Part shown: in pieces, positions 19,781-28,187 of the stretch
How positions within the stretch are numbered: position 1 is the first letter of the stretch
How the letters are laid out: the number at the start of each line of letters is the position of its first letter
DNA from: an uncultured Prevotellaceae bacterium
GTDB lineage: Bacteria > Bacteroidota > Bacteroidia > Bacteroidales > Bacteroidaceae
Length of the DNA stretch: 64,000 nucleotides
Assembly: GCA_947305005.1 (NCBI GenBank)
Contig: CAMZCM010000007.1
Span: 1 to 64,000 of the forward strand
Direction of reading: 5' to 3'
Notes under the pieces: generated by a model
Databases searched by the model: none
What the model saw: only the letters and a program-made list of their open reading frames with translations
Told to the model about the DNA's origin: nothing
Position numbers and translations under genes: made by a program

Positions 19781-20773
19781 ATGAAGATAGGAAACGTAGA
19801 ATTAGGGCAACGCCCTGTTTTTTTAGCACCTATGGAGGATGTGACGGACATCGGTTTCCGTCTGCTATGCCGACGCATGGGTGCTGCCATGGTTTATTCT
19901 GAATTTGTGGCTGCCGATGCCCTTGTGCGTATGGTGAACAAGAGCTTGAAAAAGCTGGAAGTGTGCGATGAGGAAAGGCCTGTGGCCATTCAGATTTATG
20001 GCAAGGAGCCTGAACCGATGGCTGATGCTGCTCGTATCGTTGTGGAGCAGGCTCATCCTGACGTGTTGGACCTGAATTTCGGTTGCCCCGTAAAGAAGAT
20101 TGCTGGCAAGGGCGCAGGTGCCGGCCTGCTGCAGAATCCCGAAAAGTTGTTGGAGATTACGCGTGCTGTGGTCGGTGCTGTCGGCTCACAGGTACCCGTG
20201 ACTGTCAAGACGCGCTTGGGTTGGGACCACGAACATAAGATTATCGTGGAGTTGGCTGAACAGTTACAGGACTGTGGCATCTCTGCTCTTACCATTCATG
20301 GTCGCACCCGCTCACAGATGTACACCGACCAGGCTGACTGGTCGCTCATTGGCGAGGTGAAGCGCAATCCACGAATGCAGATTCCCATCATCGGTAATGG
20401 TGACATCACCAGCGCCGAGAAAGCTTTGGAGGCGTTTGAGCGCTGGGGCGTAGATGCTATCATGGTAGGACGTGCCACCTTCGGTCGCCCATGGATCTTC
20501 AAGGAGATAACAGATTGCTTGCAGAACAAAGACAATAGTTCAGAGATGACCATCGATTGGAAACTGGACATCCTGAAAGAACAGACACTTACCTCCATTG
20601 CCCGTTTAGGTGAGCTCAGCGGCATCCGCCACGTCCGTCGTCATCTGGCTGCCTCACCGCTTTTCAAGGGCATCCCAGATTTCCGACAGACACGTATCAA
20701 AATGCTGCGTGCCGAAACCGTTGACGAGCTCTTTGAGATAATGGAATACACACGTGCCCTGTTACACCAATAA
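19781..20773 (+). CDS. dusB: tRNA-dihydrouridine synthase
   Basis: FMN enzyme that reduces uridine to dihydrouridine in tRNA. The TIM-barrel begins LAPMEDVTDIGFRLLCRRMG; the catalytic cysteine is C102 in LNFGCPVKKIAGKGAG; FMN-phosphate contacts are IIGNGDI and GRATFGRPWIF near the C-terminal end of the barrel. The ATG at 19781 is chosen over the upstream open frame because the promoter box sits at 19765-19772. The resulting 330 aa is a normal DusB length. It is divergent from the U32 tRNA-modification gene. Confidence 0.93.
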   Translation: MKIGNVELGQRPVFLAPMEDVTDIGFRLLCRRMGAAMVYSEFVAADALVRMVNKSLKKLEVCDEERPVAIQIYGKEPEPMADAARIVVEQAHPDVLDLNFGCPVKKIAGKGAGAGLLQNPEKLLEITRAVVGAVGSQVPVTVKTRLGWDHEHKIIVELAEQLQDCGISALTIHGRTRSQMYTDQADWSLIGEVKRNPRMQIPIIGNGDITSAEKALEAFERWGVDAIMVGRATFGRPWIFKEITDCLQNKDNSSEMTIDWKLDILKEQTLTSIARLGELSGIRHVRRHLAASPLFKGIPDFRQTRIKMLRAETVDELFEIMEYTRALLHQ

Positions 20774-20861
20774 CTATTACGACTTCCTAATCCTGTTCAG
20801 CAACAGCGCTATCCTCATCCTCTACCTCCTCTACCGCAACCGCATCTTCTTTCGGGTTTAA
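20754..20861 (+). CDS. Possible 35-aa membrane peptide overlapping dusB
   Basis: A GTG-initiated frame overlaps the last 20 bases of dusB and continues for 35 codons. It encodes NNYYDFLILFSNSAILIL... followed by a basic end (YRNRIFFRV), a plausible single transmembrane helix with GC-ending codons like the neighbouring genes. No homolog is recognised, and the GTG start has no promoter of its own; it would depend on coupling to dusB. It may equally be chance. Confidence 0.25.
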   Translation: MPCYTNNYYDFLILFSNSAILILYLLYRNRIFFRV

Positions 20862-21018
20862 TTTAAATCATTCCGTTTATCTCGTTTTGTAGCCTCCAGA
20901 GTCTGCAAGTGTGGGGCACTTGTCTTACCCATCGCTGATTACTGTTTAGCCATTTTTCATGTTTTTATTAGCCTGTTTCGATTTTTTGTTGTTACTTTGC
21001 AGGCAAAAGTTCTTCCAA
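20862..21018. other. Intergenic region before the second GH95 gene
   Basis: No gene. A short hairpin (CAAGTG at 20906-20911, CACTTG at 20917-20922) may end the dusB transcript. GTTACTTTGC at 20991-21000 is the likely -7 region of the GH95 promoter and places transcription start just before the ATG at 21019. Confidence 0.5.
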
Positions 21019-23441
21019 ATGAAGCTTAGGCAGACGATATTTGCATTAATGGTTGTTTCCTTTTGTTCGATGACATTTGCAGCGATAAAGGAAACGGCAG
21101 TAACAGGTATCACCACTTATAAGCCTGAACATACATTGACAATGTGGTATAACCTGCCAGCAACAGCACGCTCGTGCAGCAATCCGTGGATGGAATATGC
21201 CTTACCTATCGGAACAGGTGAACTGGGTGCAATGATTATGGGTGGCATTATGGAGGATGTCTTGCAGTTCAATGAGAAGACTTTTTGGACAGGTAGCCCT
21301 ACGGTACGCGGAGCCTATCAGGACTTTGGCCGATTGACGTTGACAGAGACTAATTCACTCCGCTATGCTTCTGGAAAAGTAACAGACTATCTCTTAAGCT
21401 TGGATCTGGAAACAGCTGTAGCAACGGCTTCGTGGATATCTCCTGACAGTATCGTCTATAAAAAGGAATACCTGGCCAGCTATCCCGCCAAGTGTATCGC
21501 TATTCATCTGACAGCATCGGAGCCCAATGCGATTAACTTAAAAATTGCATTGGAAGGATCCCATGGTGAGACAACCATTTGTCACGACAACGAGGCAATG
21601 ATAAGTACAACGCTGGAAACTATAAGCAGTTGTGCTATTGCCCGTGTTGTCAATGTGGGGGGGGGGGTAATTTAACTATTAACAAGGAATTTATCATTGC
21701 AGATGGCACTGATGAGTTGTTGATTATTTTATGTGCAGCCACAGACTATGATCCTTCCGCCATAGGTTATAGAAGCAACACCGACCAACTCACGGAACAG
21801 GTGAAGAAAAGAGTTGAAGCAGCAGCGACAGCAGGTTGGAAGCAACTCAAGGAAGAGCACTTGCGCGACTACACCTCGCTTTTCAGCCGTATGTCATTTA
21901 TTCTTGATGATGCAGACTGTTCCATTCCAACCAATGAGCTTATTGCAATTTATGCCAAAGCCACAGAATCAGAGCGTCGTCATTTGGAACAACTGTATTT
22001 TGCCTTTGGACGCTATTTGCAGATAGCCTCCTCACGTGGTATGACTGTGCCTAACAATTTGCAGGGCATCTGGTGCAATAGCAATTCGCCAGCTTGGTCA
22101 AGCGATATCCATGCTAATATTAACATTCAGATGAACTACTGGCCTTCGGAAGTCACAAACCTATCGGAGACAGCGACACCATTTTATGACTGGATTTACA
22201 ATGAGTCTATCGTTCAAGGCCAATGGCAAGCCTATGCCAAAGAAGTTGCAGGTATTGATGTAGGATGGCTCTGTTTTTGGGAGAACAATATCTTTGGTTA
22301 TTCGCTCTATCGCAGTGACAAGAATTACATGGCGGCTCCTGCTTGGTTCTGCTGGCATTTGTGGCAACACTATTGTTACTCATTGGATACTGACTACTTG
22401 CGCAATCACGCCTTACCGGTAATGCTAAGTTGTGTCGATTTTTGGATGGAACGTCTTGTGCGCGATGAGACTGATGGCCTATGGATATGTCCACAGGAAT
22501 GGAGTCCTGAGCATGGCCCTGTAGCCGACGGAACGGCACATACACAACAATGCGTCTGGAACTTGTTCGACATCACATTGAAGGCGCTTGACATCGTTGC
22601 TGAAATCTCACCCTATGCAGCAGTATTGCCCTCCCCTTCACGTATATCAAAGATCCGGCAGAAGTTCGTAGATCTTGATGACGGGCTTCATACAGAGATA
22701 TATGAGGGAACGTATGGTAATCCCTTCAATGGCGTCACGAAAGGGGATGTCCTTCTCCGTGAATGGAAACATCTGACGCTTGCTCAGGCTGGCAGTGAGA
22801 AGCAACATCGTCATGTCTCACACTTGATGTGCCTCTATCCCTTTAATATGGTGTACCCAAGTCATCCGATGATGGAGGCTGTAGAGAATGTCATGAAGTT
22901 ACGTGGTGAACGTAACACGGGTTGGGCGATGGCGTGGAAACTATGCTTGTGGGCCAGGGCAAGGAATGCCGAAAAGACATACGATTGCCTGAAAATGGCG
23001 CTCAATCATTCACGGACATATAATGTGAGTACGGATCCCAAGAATGCTGGCGTTTACTACAACCTTCTCGATGCTCACCCTCCCTTCCAGATTGACGGCA
23101 ACTTCGGAACCTGTGCAGGCATCGCTGAGATGCTTCTTCAAAGCTATGCTGATACATTAGCTATCCTTCCCACCATTCCGGCTTCGTGGGAGGGAGGAGG
23201 ACAAGTAAAGGGAATCAAGGCTTTAGGCAATCGTACTGTAGATTTTGAGTGGAAAGACGGAGAAGTGACAACTCTTTCAGTCAATGGCGAAGAGGTCATC
23301 ATCAACGGAGTCATCAACCAGCAAATTCATACGCAACCAACCCGTTCGTCTGATAAATATGCTTTCGACCTATTGGGACGTCCCATAGAACCTTCACGTA
23401 AAGGTGTCTATATCGTGAATGGTCAGAAAATTGTTTTCTGA
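21019..23441 (+). pseudogene. GH95 alpha-L-fucosidase gene interrupted at an 11-G run
   Basis: Two frames together encode a full GH95 enzyme. The first (21019-21675) has a signal peptide (MKLRQTIFALMVVSFCSMTFA) and the N-terminal sandwich, then stops eight bases past a run of 11 G (21657-21667). The second frame continues NLTINKEF... to 23441 with the barrel motifs ANINIQMNYW, SPEHGP and FQIDGNFG. Nine or twelve G would restore one protein of about 807 aa. Before the first catalytic Asn pair it has His (codon 22110-22112), the residue typical of fucosidases, unlike Thr in the GH95 at 8762. It could be a phase-variable gene, a fresh pseudogene, or a homopolymer sequencing error. Confidence 0.88.
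21657..21667. repeat. Homopolymer run of 11 G in a GH95 gene
   Basis: Eleven consecutive G bases at the exact point where the GH95 frame breaks. Frame is restored by one extra G or by loss of two. It is the longest G run I noticed in the window. Confidence 0.95.
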
Positions 23442-23490
23442 AGATTTACACACATTTTTCAGAACTATTCACTACCTTTGCAGCGTTTAA

Positions 23491-24225
23491 ATGAAAGAGA
23501 TGGAAAAAAGAGCTATTATTGTGGGTGCCAGTTCCGGAATTGGTCTTGAGGTGGCACGTTTGCTGCTGGCCGACGGCTGGCAGGTGGGCGTAGCTGCCCG
23601 TAGAGAAGAAAGGTTGATGGCTTTGAAGGCCGAGGCGCCAGAGCATGTGGAGGTGATGACGATAGACATCACGCAACCCGATGCTGATGAGCGACTAATG
23701 ACGCTTATCGAGCGCCTTGGCGGTATGGATCTTTACTTCCATGTCTCTGGTATCGGCAAGCAGAATCGCACGCTCGAGCCGGCTATCGAGCTTCGCACGA
23801 TAGAGACCAACGCTCTCGGCTTTACCCGAATGGTTGGTGCTGCCTATCGCTATTTCGCGGAACGCGGCGAAGGTCATATCGCTGCCATCTCTTCCATTGC
23901 TGGCACTAAGGGCCTTGGCCCTGCTCCTGCCTATTCTGCTACGAAAGCCCTGCAGGCCAACTATCTGGAAGCCTTGGAGCAGTTGGCACATCAACGTGGT
24001 CTCGCCATTCACTTCACAGATATCCGCCCAGGCTTCGTCGATACTGCTCTCTTGAGCGATGGCTTCCCTTATCCCATGCTGATGCGTCCTGAGGCTGTGG
24101 CTCGCGATATTATCCACTCCATCAAGAAACGTCGTCATGTTCGTATTATCGACTGGCGTTATCGCATTCTCACCGCTGTCTGGCGCCTAATACCGCGTTG
24201 TATATGGCGTAAAATCAAACTCTAA
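23491..24225 (+). CDS. Short-chain dehydrogenase/reductase
   Basis: SDR-family oxidoreductase of 244 residues. The cofactor-binding IVGASSGIGLEVARLLL (about 9-25), the active-site serine in AISSIAG and the catalytic YSATKA (Tyr and Lys) are all visible. The C-terminal part after about residue 200 is basic (KKRRHVRIIDWRYRILTAVWRLIPRCIWRK) and may touch the membrane. A TACCTTTG box at 23473-23480 gives it its own promoter 10 bp ahead of the start. Substrate cannot be told from sequence; the following 37-aa frame is probably the remnant of a co-transcribed transporter. Confidence 0.85.
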   Translation: MKEMEKRAIIVGASSGIGLEVARLLLADGWQVGVAARREERLMALKAEAPEHVEVMTIDITQPDADERLMTLIERLGGMDLYFHVSGIGKQNRTLEPAIELRTIETNALGFTRMVGAAYRYFAERGEGHIAAISSIAGTKGLGPAPAYSATKALQANYLEALEQLAHQRGLAIHFTDIRPGFVDTALLSDGFPYPMLMRPEAVARDIIHSIKKRRHVRIIDWRYRILTAVWRLIPRCIWRKIKL

Positions 24226-24236
24226 TCTCTGAATTG

Positions 24237-24350
24237 ATGCTACAGTTTTTCATTCGTCTCAGTCGCGTTCTGACCTCACAAGCCTCACTCTTCGTCATAG
24301 CCGTTGCAGCACTCACTTTCTGCTGTTCCGATAAACAAGCCTTTTTATAG
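24237..24350 (+). pseudogene. 37-aa remnant of a membrane transporter
   Basis: An open frame of 37 codons starts 11 bp after the SDR stop: MLQFFIRLSRVLTSQASLF..., then VIAVAALTFCCSDKQAFL and a TAG stop. The first 28 residues resemble the N-terminus of Bacteroidota bile acid:sodium symporter family proteins from memory, which continue for about 300 more residues. Here it ends beside the RAYT transposase gene, so truncation by insertion or deletion is likely. It could instead be a genuine small membrane protein. Confidence 0.4.
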
Positions 24351-24408
24351 ATACCTCGCTTTTCCTTTTTCTTTCGTTTAACAAGAGAAAGGAATAAAAA
24401 AGATAATT

Positions 24409-25530
24409 CTATAAAGGATAATCGAGAATACGGGTGTCTGTGGCCATGCATATATCCCTCGCGAAGTCATTCAGCGTGTGAAAGCGGTCATAATCCGTTT
24501 CTCCGTCTAAGGTCCACGGAGCCAAGATTAGCAGGCGCCCTGTGGCACAAGCATAGAAGCGGCTTTGGGCAGGTTTCCAGTATTCGGAGATGGGCTCTTT
24601 TTGCAAGATAATAAGCGGTAGCTGACAGGTCAGGGCGGCAGTAACGACCCCTTGCTCCCCTTTCGAGATACCGGGCGTGACCAGCACGGCCCCTTCTTCA
24701 GCCCTTTGCAAAAGGCGGTCACGTTCGGTGGCGTATTCAGGTGTGAGGTGTGTAGGCGTTCCTTCAGCGTTCTTACGATGGAAGAACACCTGTATCTTTT
24801 CAGGGTTCTTAAGCAGAAACAGGTTGCCGAAGGCGGCATACTCGCGGTCGTGGATCCAGAGGTGCAGGCGGCGTTGCATCAAGTGCGGAATCTCCTCACG
24901 GATGCGAGCTCGAAAAGGATTGTCATCCATATAGCGCTTAAGGTTGTCTAACATTCCTGTATCGCGGACAATGCGGTCGTGATAGCCATCTTGAAAGAGC
25001 ACAGGGCGCTTTGCACCTTCGGGAGAACCCTCAGGAACAGTAACCAGCTTCTCCTCGCCAGTAACCAGCTTCTCCTCGCCCCCGTTACGGTTCCCTCGGG
25101 TTCTCCTGAGGGTTTCCTCCTCTCTCCACCACGCCTGCGTGCAGCCAGCCTTGAACCCGCTGACCACCAGCCCGAGGTGCTTCCCTTCTGGCAGCGGCTC
25201 CCTGACACACACGAGCAGGTGAATATGATCTGGCATCAGCGTTATCTTCCAGACCTCCACCATAGGGTAGTTCTTCTGTATCTTCTTCACCTCCTCATCC
25301 AGCACCTTCTTTCCTAAGGGAGAAAGTTGCAGGTGGGGGTATTCCGGGGTCCCTTTGGCCGCCCGCGAATATCCCTCTATGTTGCCAAACACCCGCCGAC
25401 GCTGGTCGGTGACCAGTGTCAGCATGTAGATTCCCGGTAAGTTGTAATTATGCCAAGGCGCCCTGCGATGACCATTGTGTTTTGTTTCGGCGGGTGTCAA
25501 GCCACTCGCCTCCATCTCTGCTCGTGTCAT
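24409..25530 (-). CDS. REP-associated tyrosine transposase (RAYT, Y1 family)
   Basis: Single-strand Y1 transposase domain: the HUH-type motif appears as MPDHIHLLV (near residue 100) and the catalytic tyrosine in FQDGYHDRIV, followed by YMDDNPFRA, typical of RAYT rather than IS200 elements. A C-terminal extension of about 150 residues is unassigned. Residues about 150-185 (EEKLVTGEEKLVTVPEGSPEG) are encoded by direct and inverted repeats that match the REP-like palindrome outside the gene. The start at 25530 (MTRAEMEASG) is chosen because a minus-strand TATCTTTG box is at 25552-25559, ruling out the earlier ATG at 25554. Length 373 aa. It has no flanking inverted repeats of its own. Confidence 0.85.
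   Translation of the reverse strand: MTRAEMEASGLTPAETKHNGHRRAPWHNYNLPGIYMLTLVTDQRRRVFGNIEGYSRAAKGTPEYPHLQLSPLGKKVLDEEVKKIQKNYPMVEVWKITLMPDHIHLLVCVREPLPEGKHLGLVVSGFKAGCTQAWWREEETLRRTRGNRNGGEEKLVTGEEKLVTVPEGSPEGAKRPVLFQDGYHDRIVRDTGMLDNLKRYMDDNPFRARIREEIPHLMQRRLHLWIHDREYAAFGNLFLLKNPEKIQVFFHRKNAEGTPTHLTPEYATERDRLLQRAEEGAVLVTPGISKGEQGVVTAALTCQLPLIILQKEPISEYWKPAQSRFYACATGRLLILAPWTLDGETDYDRFHTLNDFARDICMATDTRILDYPL
25011..25111. repeat. REP-like inverted pair inside the RAYT gene
   Basis: AACCCTCAGGAACAGTAAC (25026-25044) and GTTACGGTTCCCTCGGGTT (25084-25102) form an inverted pair of one REP-like unit. Between them CAGTAACCAGCTTCTCCTCG occurs twice in direct order (25038-25057 and 25059-25078). The second palindrome reads CCCTCGGG-TTCT-CCTGAGGG with one mismatch. 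Confidence 0.75.
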
Positions 25531-25904
25531 TGTTTTATTCAGATTTGACGGCAAAGATAGGGAAAAAGTAGAAAACAGAAGAAGAGAGAGGCCAAAAAGA
25601 AAACAGGAAAGGGCAAAAACAGCGCAATCGCCATTATTTACCCTCCCTTCTCCCCTTCTTGTTACTGTTCTTCATCCCCCTTTTCTCCCGTTCCCTCGTG
25701 TTCCCCCTTATTTCGTTCCTCCCCCTCCCTTGTTACTGTTCCCTCGGACTCTCCCGAGGACCTATCCATAGTCTTGTAGGCCTTTTATTGACGTTTTGCA
25801 CCGATTTTTATGTTGTCATGAGTAAAACGCCTAGTAGTCAGCAAGCATCCCATTGCCGAATTGTCATCAGCAATGGGATACTAATTTGAAAAGGAGCTTC
25901 GTAC
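25531..25904. other. Non-coding region with REP-like palindrome and a terminator hairpin
   Basis: No gene. It contains the RAYT promoter (TATCTTTG, 25552-25559, minus), a pyrimidine-rich tract, two GTTACTGTTC words, and a REP-like palindrome around 25730-25762 (CCTCGG-6 nt-CCGAGG). A perfect 10-bp hairpin (ATCCCATTGC 25847-25856, GCAATGGGAT 25870-25879) just downstream of the M56 gene is its likely terminator. Confidence 0.7.
25847..25879 (-). terminator. Hairpin after the blaI-M56 operon
   Basis: Perfect 10-bp inverted repeat with a 13-nt loop, 26 bp past the stop of the minus-strand M56 gene. There is no strong T-run, so the assignment rests on position and stem quality. Confidence 0.5.
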
Positions 25905-27584
25905 TTATGGAGCGACAGGTGCGGCCTGCGTGGCCGGTGCGGCGGGATTATTAAGTCTAAAGATAATCGGGAGGAGGAATGATGAGCGTACGATGTTGCC
26001 CTTCACCTTGGCAGGCTTCCATTTGGGCATCGCATTGACACAGCGGAGTGCCTCCTCTGTCAGCTTGTCATCGGGCGATCTGAGCGCCTTGGCCTCTACG
26101 ATGGAACCGTCCTTGTTGATGACGAACTGTACATGAACACGGCCCTGAATGCCCTTATCCGCACATTCCTTCGGATATTTGATATGATCAGCCAGCCACT
26201 TGTAGCAGGCTGCATCACCGCCGGGGAACTGAGCATTTTCATCGACTACGTTGTAAATCTTGTCATCGTCCTTCGGGTCAGTGGCAAGCTGTTCATCGGC
26301 AGGTTGTTCGGCAGTGGTGACGAGGTTGATCTCACGCTCTGTCAAATTTGTCTCTACCTTCTGCACAGCAGAAGCCGGCATTTCAACGAGTTCCTCTGGC
26401 TCAACTGTCTTTCCATCCAGCTTAACGGTAACGTCTTCTGAGCGGAAATAAGGGCTCTTCTCTGTGTCCTCTTGGACACTAGAGTTTTTCATATCACTGG
26501 TCTTATCAGCATCTATCCATTTGTATTTACGCTCTACATTTGCTCCCTTTGGGATGGTAATGGCAAAGCTGGAGGGATCGCCTTGTTTGAAGGTGACGAG
26601 TTTTTCGTTACTATCCTGCGTGTCTTGCAGTGTAGCCACGGTTTTCGGTTTGGCAAAGGCTACAACGGCCAGTGCCATCAGGGCTGGCAGGACGACACCT
26701 TTGGTCATCAGCCAGCGATTGGAACTGTTCTTGTGCATCATTTTGATTCGCTTTTTAAGTGAATGGTGACTCAGATTGTTGCCAAGGGTCTGCAGTCGGT
26801 TGCCAACGGCCTTTGTCACAAGTAAAAGTTGATATGTCTTTGCATCGATGCCATGGTTGAGTACAGCGTTGTCTGCCTCGTATTCGTGGACAGCCTTCAG
26901 GTCGCGCCCCAAGAGATAGACAAAGGGATTGAACCACTGAATAGCCTTCACGGCCTCCAAGAGCAGGAGATCCCAGGAGTGGCCCAGGCGGATATGAGCC
27001 TGCTCATGAGCCAGGATGGGCTCTTGCAGATGCTCGTAATCCGAAACGCTGATAATGATATGATGGAAGAAGCTGTAGGGCGGGAAGTCACCATCACGAA
27101 TGATAACGGTGTTGCCCTCTGCATCACGAGTGCATGTACCATCTTTTGTCTCGCGCAGGAAGCGGAAGAGCTGGATCAAGAAGAAACCTACGGAAGCCAG
27201 CACCCCAGCAAGGTAAAGAAGAGTTAGGAGTTGCTTCCAGTCCAAGGCTGAGGAAGACTCGGACTCTTCGGACTCTCTCCCCGCCCTCCCTATCAGGGAG
27301 GGAGCAATTACCTTCGAGGATGAGAGCTCACTGTCTTCAACACATTCTGCTCCCTCCCTGATAGGGAGGGCGGGGGGAGAGTCCACAGTTTCTTCTTCCC
27401 CAAAGACGAGGAAACTCGGCTTGTTTATCGTCAGCTGTAAGGCAGGGAGTACCAGAGACGCCACGAGAACAAACAGGAGGGCCAAGCGATTGAAACGATG
27501 GAACGTTTCACGGCTCAGTAGCAGAGCAAAGCAACCATAGAGGATTGCCAGCAGCAGGGCGGATTTCAGCAGATAGACCAACAT
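25905..27584 (-). CDS. BlaR1/MecR1-like M56 metalloprotease fused to a TonB C-terminal domain
   Basis: Membrane sensor-protease partner of the BlaI-type repressor encoded upstream. Transmembrane helices occur at about residues 3-22, 34-52 and 118-142; the zinc motif HEQAH is at 193-197 with a further conserved Glu region, followed by one more helix near 285-305. The last 100 residues (AQFPGGDAACYKWLADHIKYP to LLPIIFRL) form a TonB-C fold, as in many Bacteroidota M56 proteins, in place of a penicillin-binding sensor. The cytoplasmic or periplasmic linker at about 69-110 is encoded by an inverted pair of REP-like repeats (27271-27383). Length 559 aa. Confidence 0.88.
   Translation of the reverse strand: MLVYLLKSALLLAILYGCFALLLSRETFHRFNRLALLFVLVASLVLPALQLTINKPSFLVFGEEETVDSPPALPIREGAECVEDSELSSSKVIAPSLIGRAGRESEESESSSALDWKQLLTLLYLAGVLASVGFFLIQLFRFLRETKDGTCTRDAEGNTVIIRDGDFPPYSFFHHIIISVSDYEHLQEPILAHEQAHIRLGHSWDLLLLEAVKAIQWFNPFVYLLGRDLKAVHEYEADNAVLNHGIDAKTYQLLLVTKAVGNRLQTLGNNLSHHSLKKRIKMMHKNSSNRWLMTKGVVLPALMALAVVAFAKPKTVATLQDTQDSNEKLVTFKQGDPSSFAITIPKGANVERKYKWIDADKTSDMKNSSVQEDTEKSPYFRSEDVTVKLDGKTVEPEELVEMPASAVQKVETNLTEREINLVTTAEQPADEQLATDPKDDDKIYNVVDENAQFPGGDAACYKWLADHIKYPKECADKGIQGRVHVQFVINKDGSIVEAKALRSPDDKLTEEALRCVNAMPKWKPAKVKGNIVRSSFLLPIIFRLNNPAAPATQAAPVAP
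27271..27383. repeat. Inverted REP-like pair inside the M56 gene
   Basis: A 36-nt unit at 27271-27306 and its inverted copy at 27348-27383 differ at one base. Each contains the palindrome CCCTCCCT-atc-AGGGAGGG and a GACTCTCCCC end. A third copy lies at 56022-56057 between two DUF1080 genes. In the M56 gene the pair stays in frame and codes for a polar linker. Confidence 0.9.
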
Positions 27585-27609
27585 AATTTGTAATTTTTCA
27601 ATTCGTAAA

Positions 27610-27999
27610 TTAGTTTCCTTTCTCTATCATCTCCAGAATCTCGCGCAAGTCCTCATCTGAGAGGTCTTCGTTCTGAATCAGGAAGGAGCAGAAGCGCTTG
27701 GCGGAACTGCCGAAGAGCGTCTCCTTCACATCTTTCAGGATTTGGGTGGTATATTTCTCACGTGTGAGCATGGGCGAGTAATAAAAGGTGCGGCCTGTGA
27801 CGTCCTTTCTTTGGTGCTCAACATAACCTTTGGCTTCCAGAATCTTCAGAAAAGTGCCAATGGTTGTGTAGGCAGGCTGTGGTTCGGGGTACTGTGCCAC
27901 GATTTCGTGGACGGTAAGCGATTGAGGCATATCCCAGAGGACATTCATGACCTCCATCTCTCCCTTGGTCAGGGCTTTCATTGTTTTAGTATTCGTCAT
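27610..27999 (-). CDS. BlaI/MecI-type transcriptional repressor
   Basis: Winged-helix repressor of the BlaI/MecI/CopY family (129 aa). The recognition region ALTKGEMEVMNVLWDMPQSLTVHEIVAQYP and the wing/dimer part YTTIGTFLKILEAKGYVEHQRKDVTGRTFYYSP are typical. The start at 27999 (MTNTKTMKAL) is preferred over an upstream ATG because the minus-strand TACCTTTG box is at 28021-28028. It is followed after 25 bp by the M56 protease gene. The pair should form a signal-cleavable repressor system, most likely autoregulated; no operator dyad was identified with confidence. Confidence 0.92.
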   Translation of the reverse strand: MTNTKTMKALTKGEMEVMNVLWDMPQSLTVHEIVAQYPEPQPAYTTIGTFLKILEAKGYVEHQRKDVTGRTFYYSPMLTREKYTTQILKDVKETLFGSSAKRFCSFLIQNEDLSDEDLREILEMIEKGN

Positions 28000-28020
28000 C
28001 TCTTCTTCGTTTTTCTGTTG

Positions 28021-28028
28021 CAAAGGTA
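28021..28028 (-). promoter_or_regulatory. -7 box of the blaI-M56 operon
   Basis: TACCTTTG on the minus strand, 22 bases before the chosen start of the repressor gene. Confidence 0.65.
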
Positions 28029-28105
28029 TGGAATTAGGAAATGGGCAAAAGAAATACGAAGAAAAAAGAGGGTGCAACCCCTAATCTTTAACATTTGTAT
28101 TTAGT

Positions 28106-28151
28106 TAAACCCTTCCCGTTTTTAGTTGTTAACACAAACGGGAAGGGTTTA
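28106..28151. terminator. Perfect 16-bp hairpin between DUF2147 and blaI genes
   Basis: TAAACCCTTCCCGTTT (28106-28121) pairs exactly with 28136-28151 across a 14-nt loop. It lies 37 bp past the DUF2147 stop (minus strand) and ahead of the blaI promoter, so it should insulate the two. A T-run follows on the plus strand side, and A-rich sequence flanks the other side, consistent with a bidirectional stop. Confidence 0.75.
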
Positions 28152-28187
28152 CTTGTTTTTTCAGGGCTTAATAAGAAAAGAAGCGGA

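Noticed and set aside
20959..21018. Upstream extension of the second GH95 gene
   Set aside because: The ATG at 20959 lies before the TACTTTGC box; the start at 21019 gives a proper signal peptide.
27742..28104. 120-codon plus-strand frame opposite the blaI gene
   Set aside because: Antisense of a well-supported repressor gene, no promoter and no motif.
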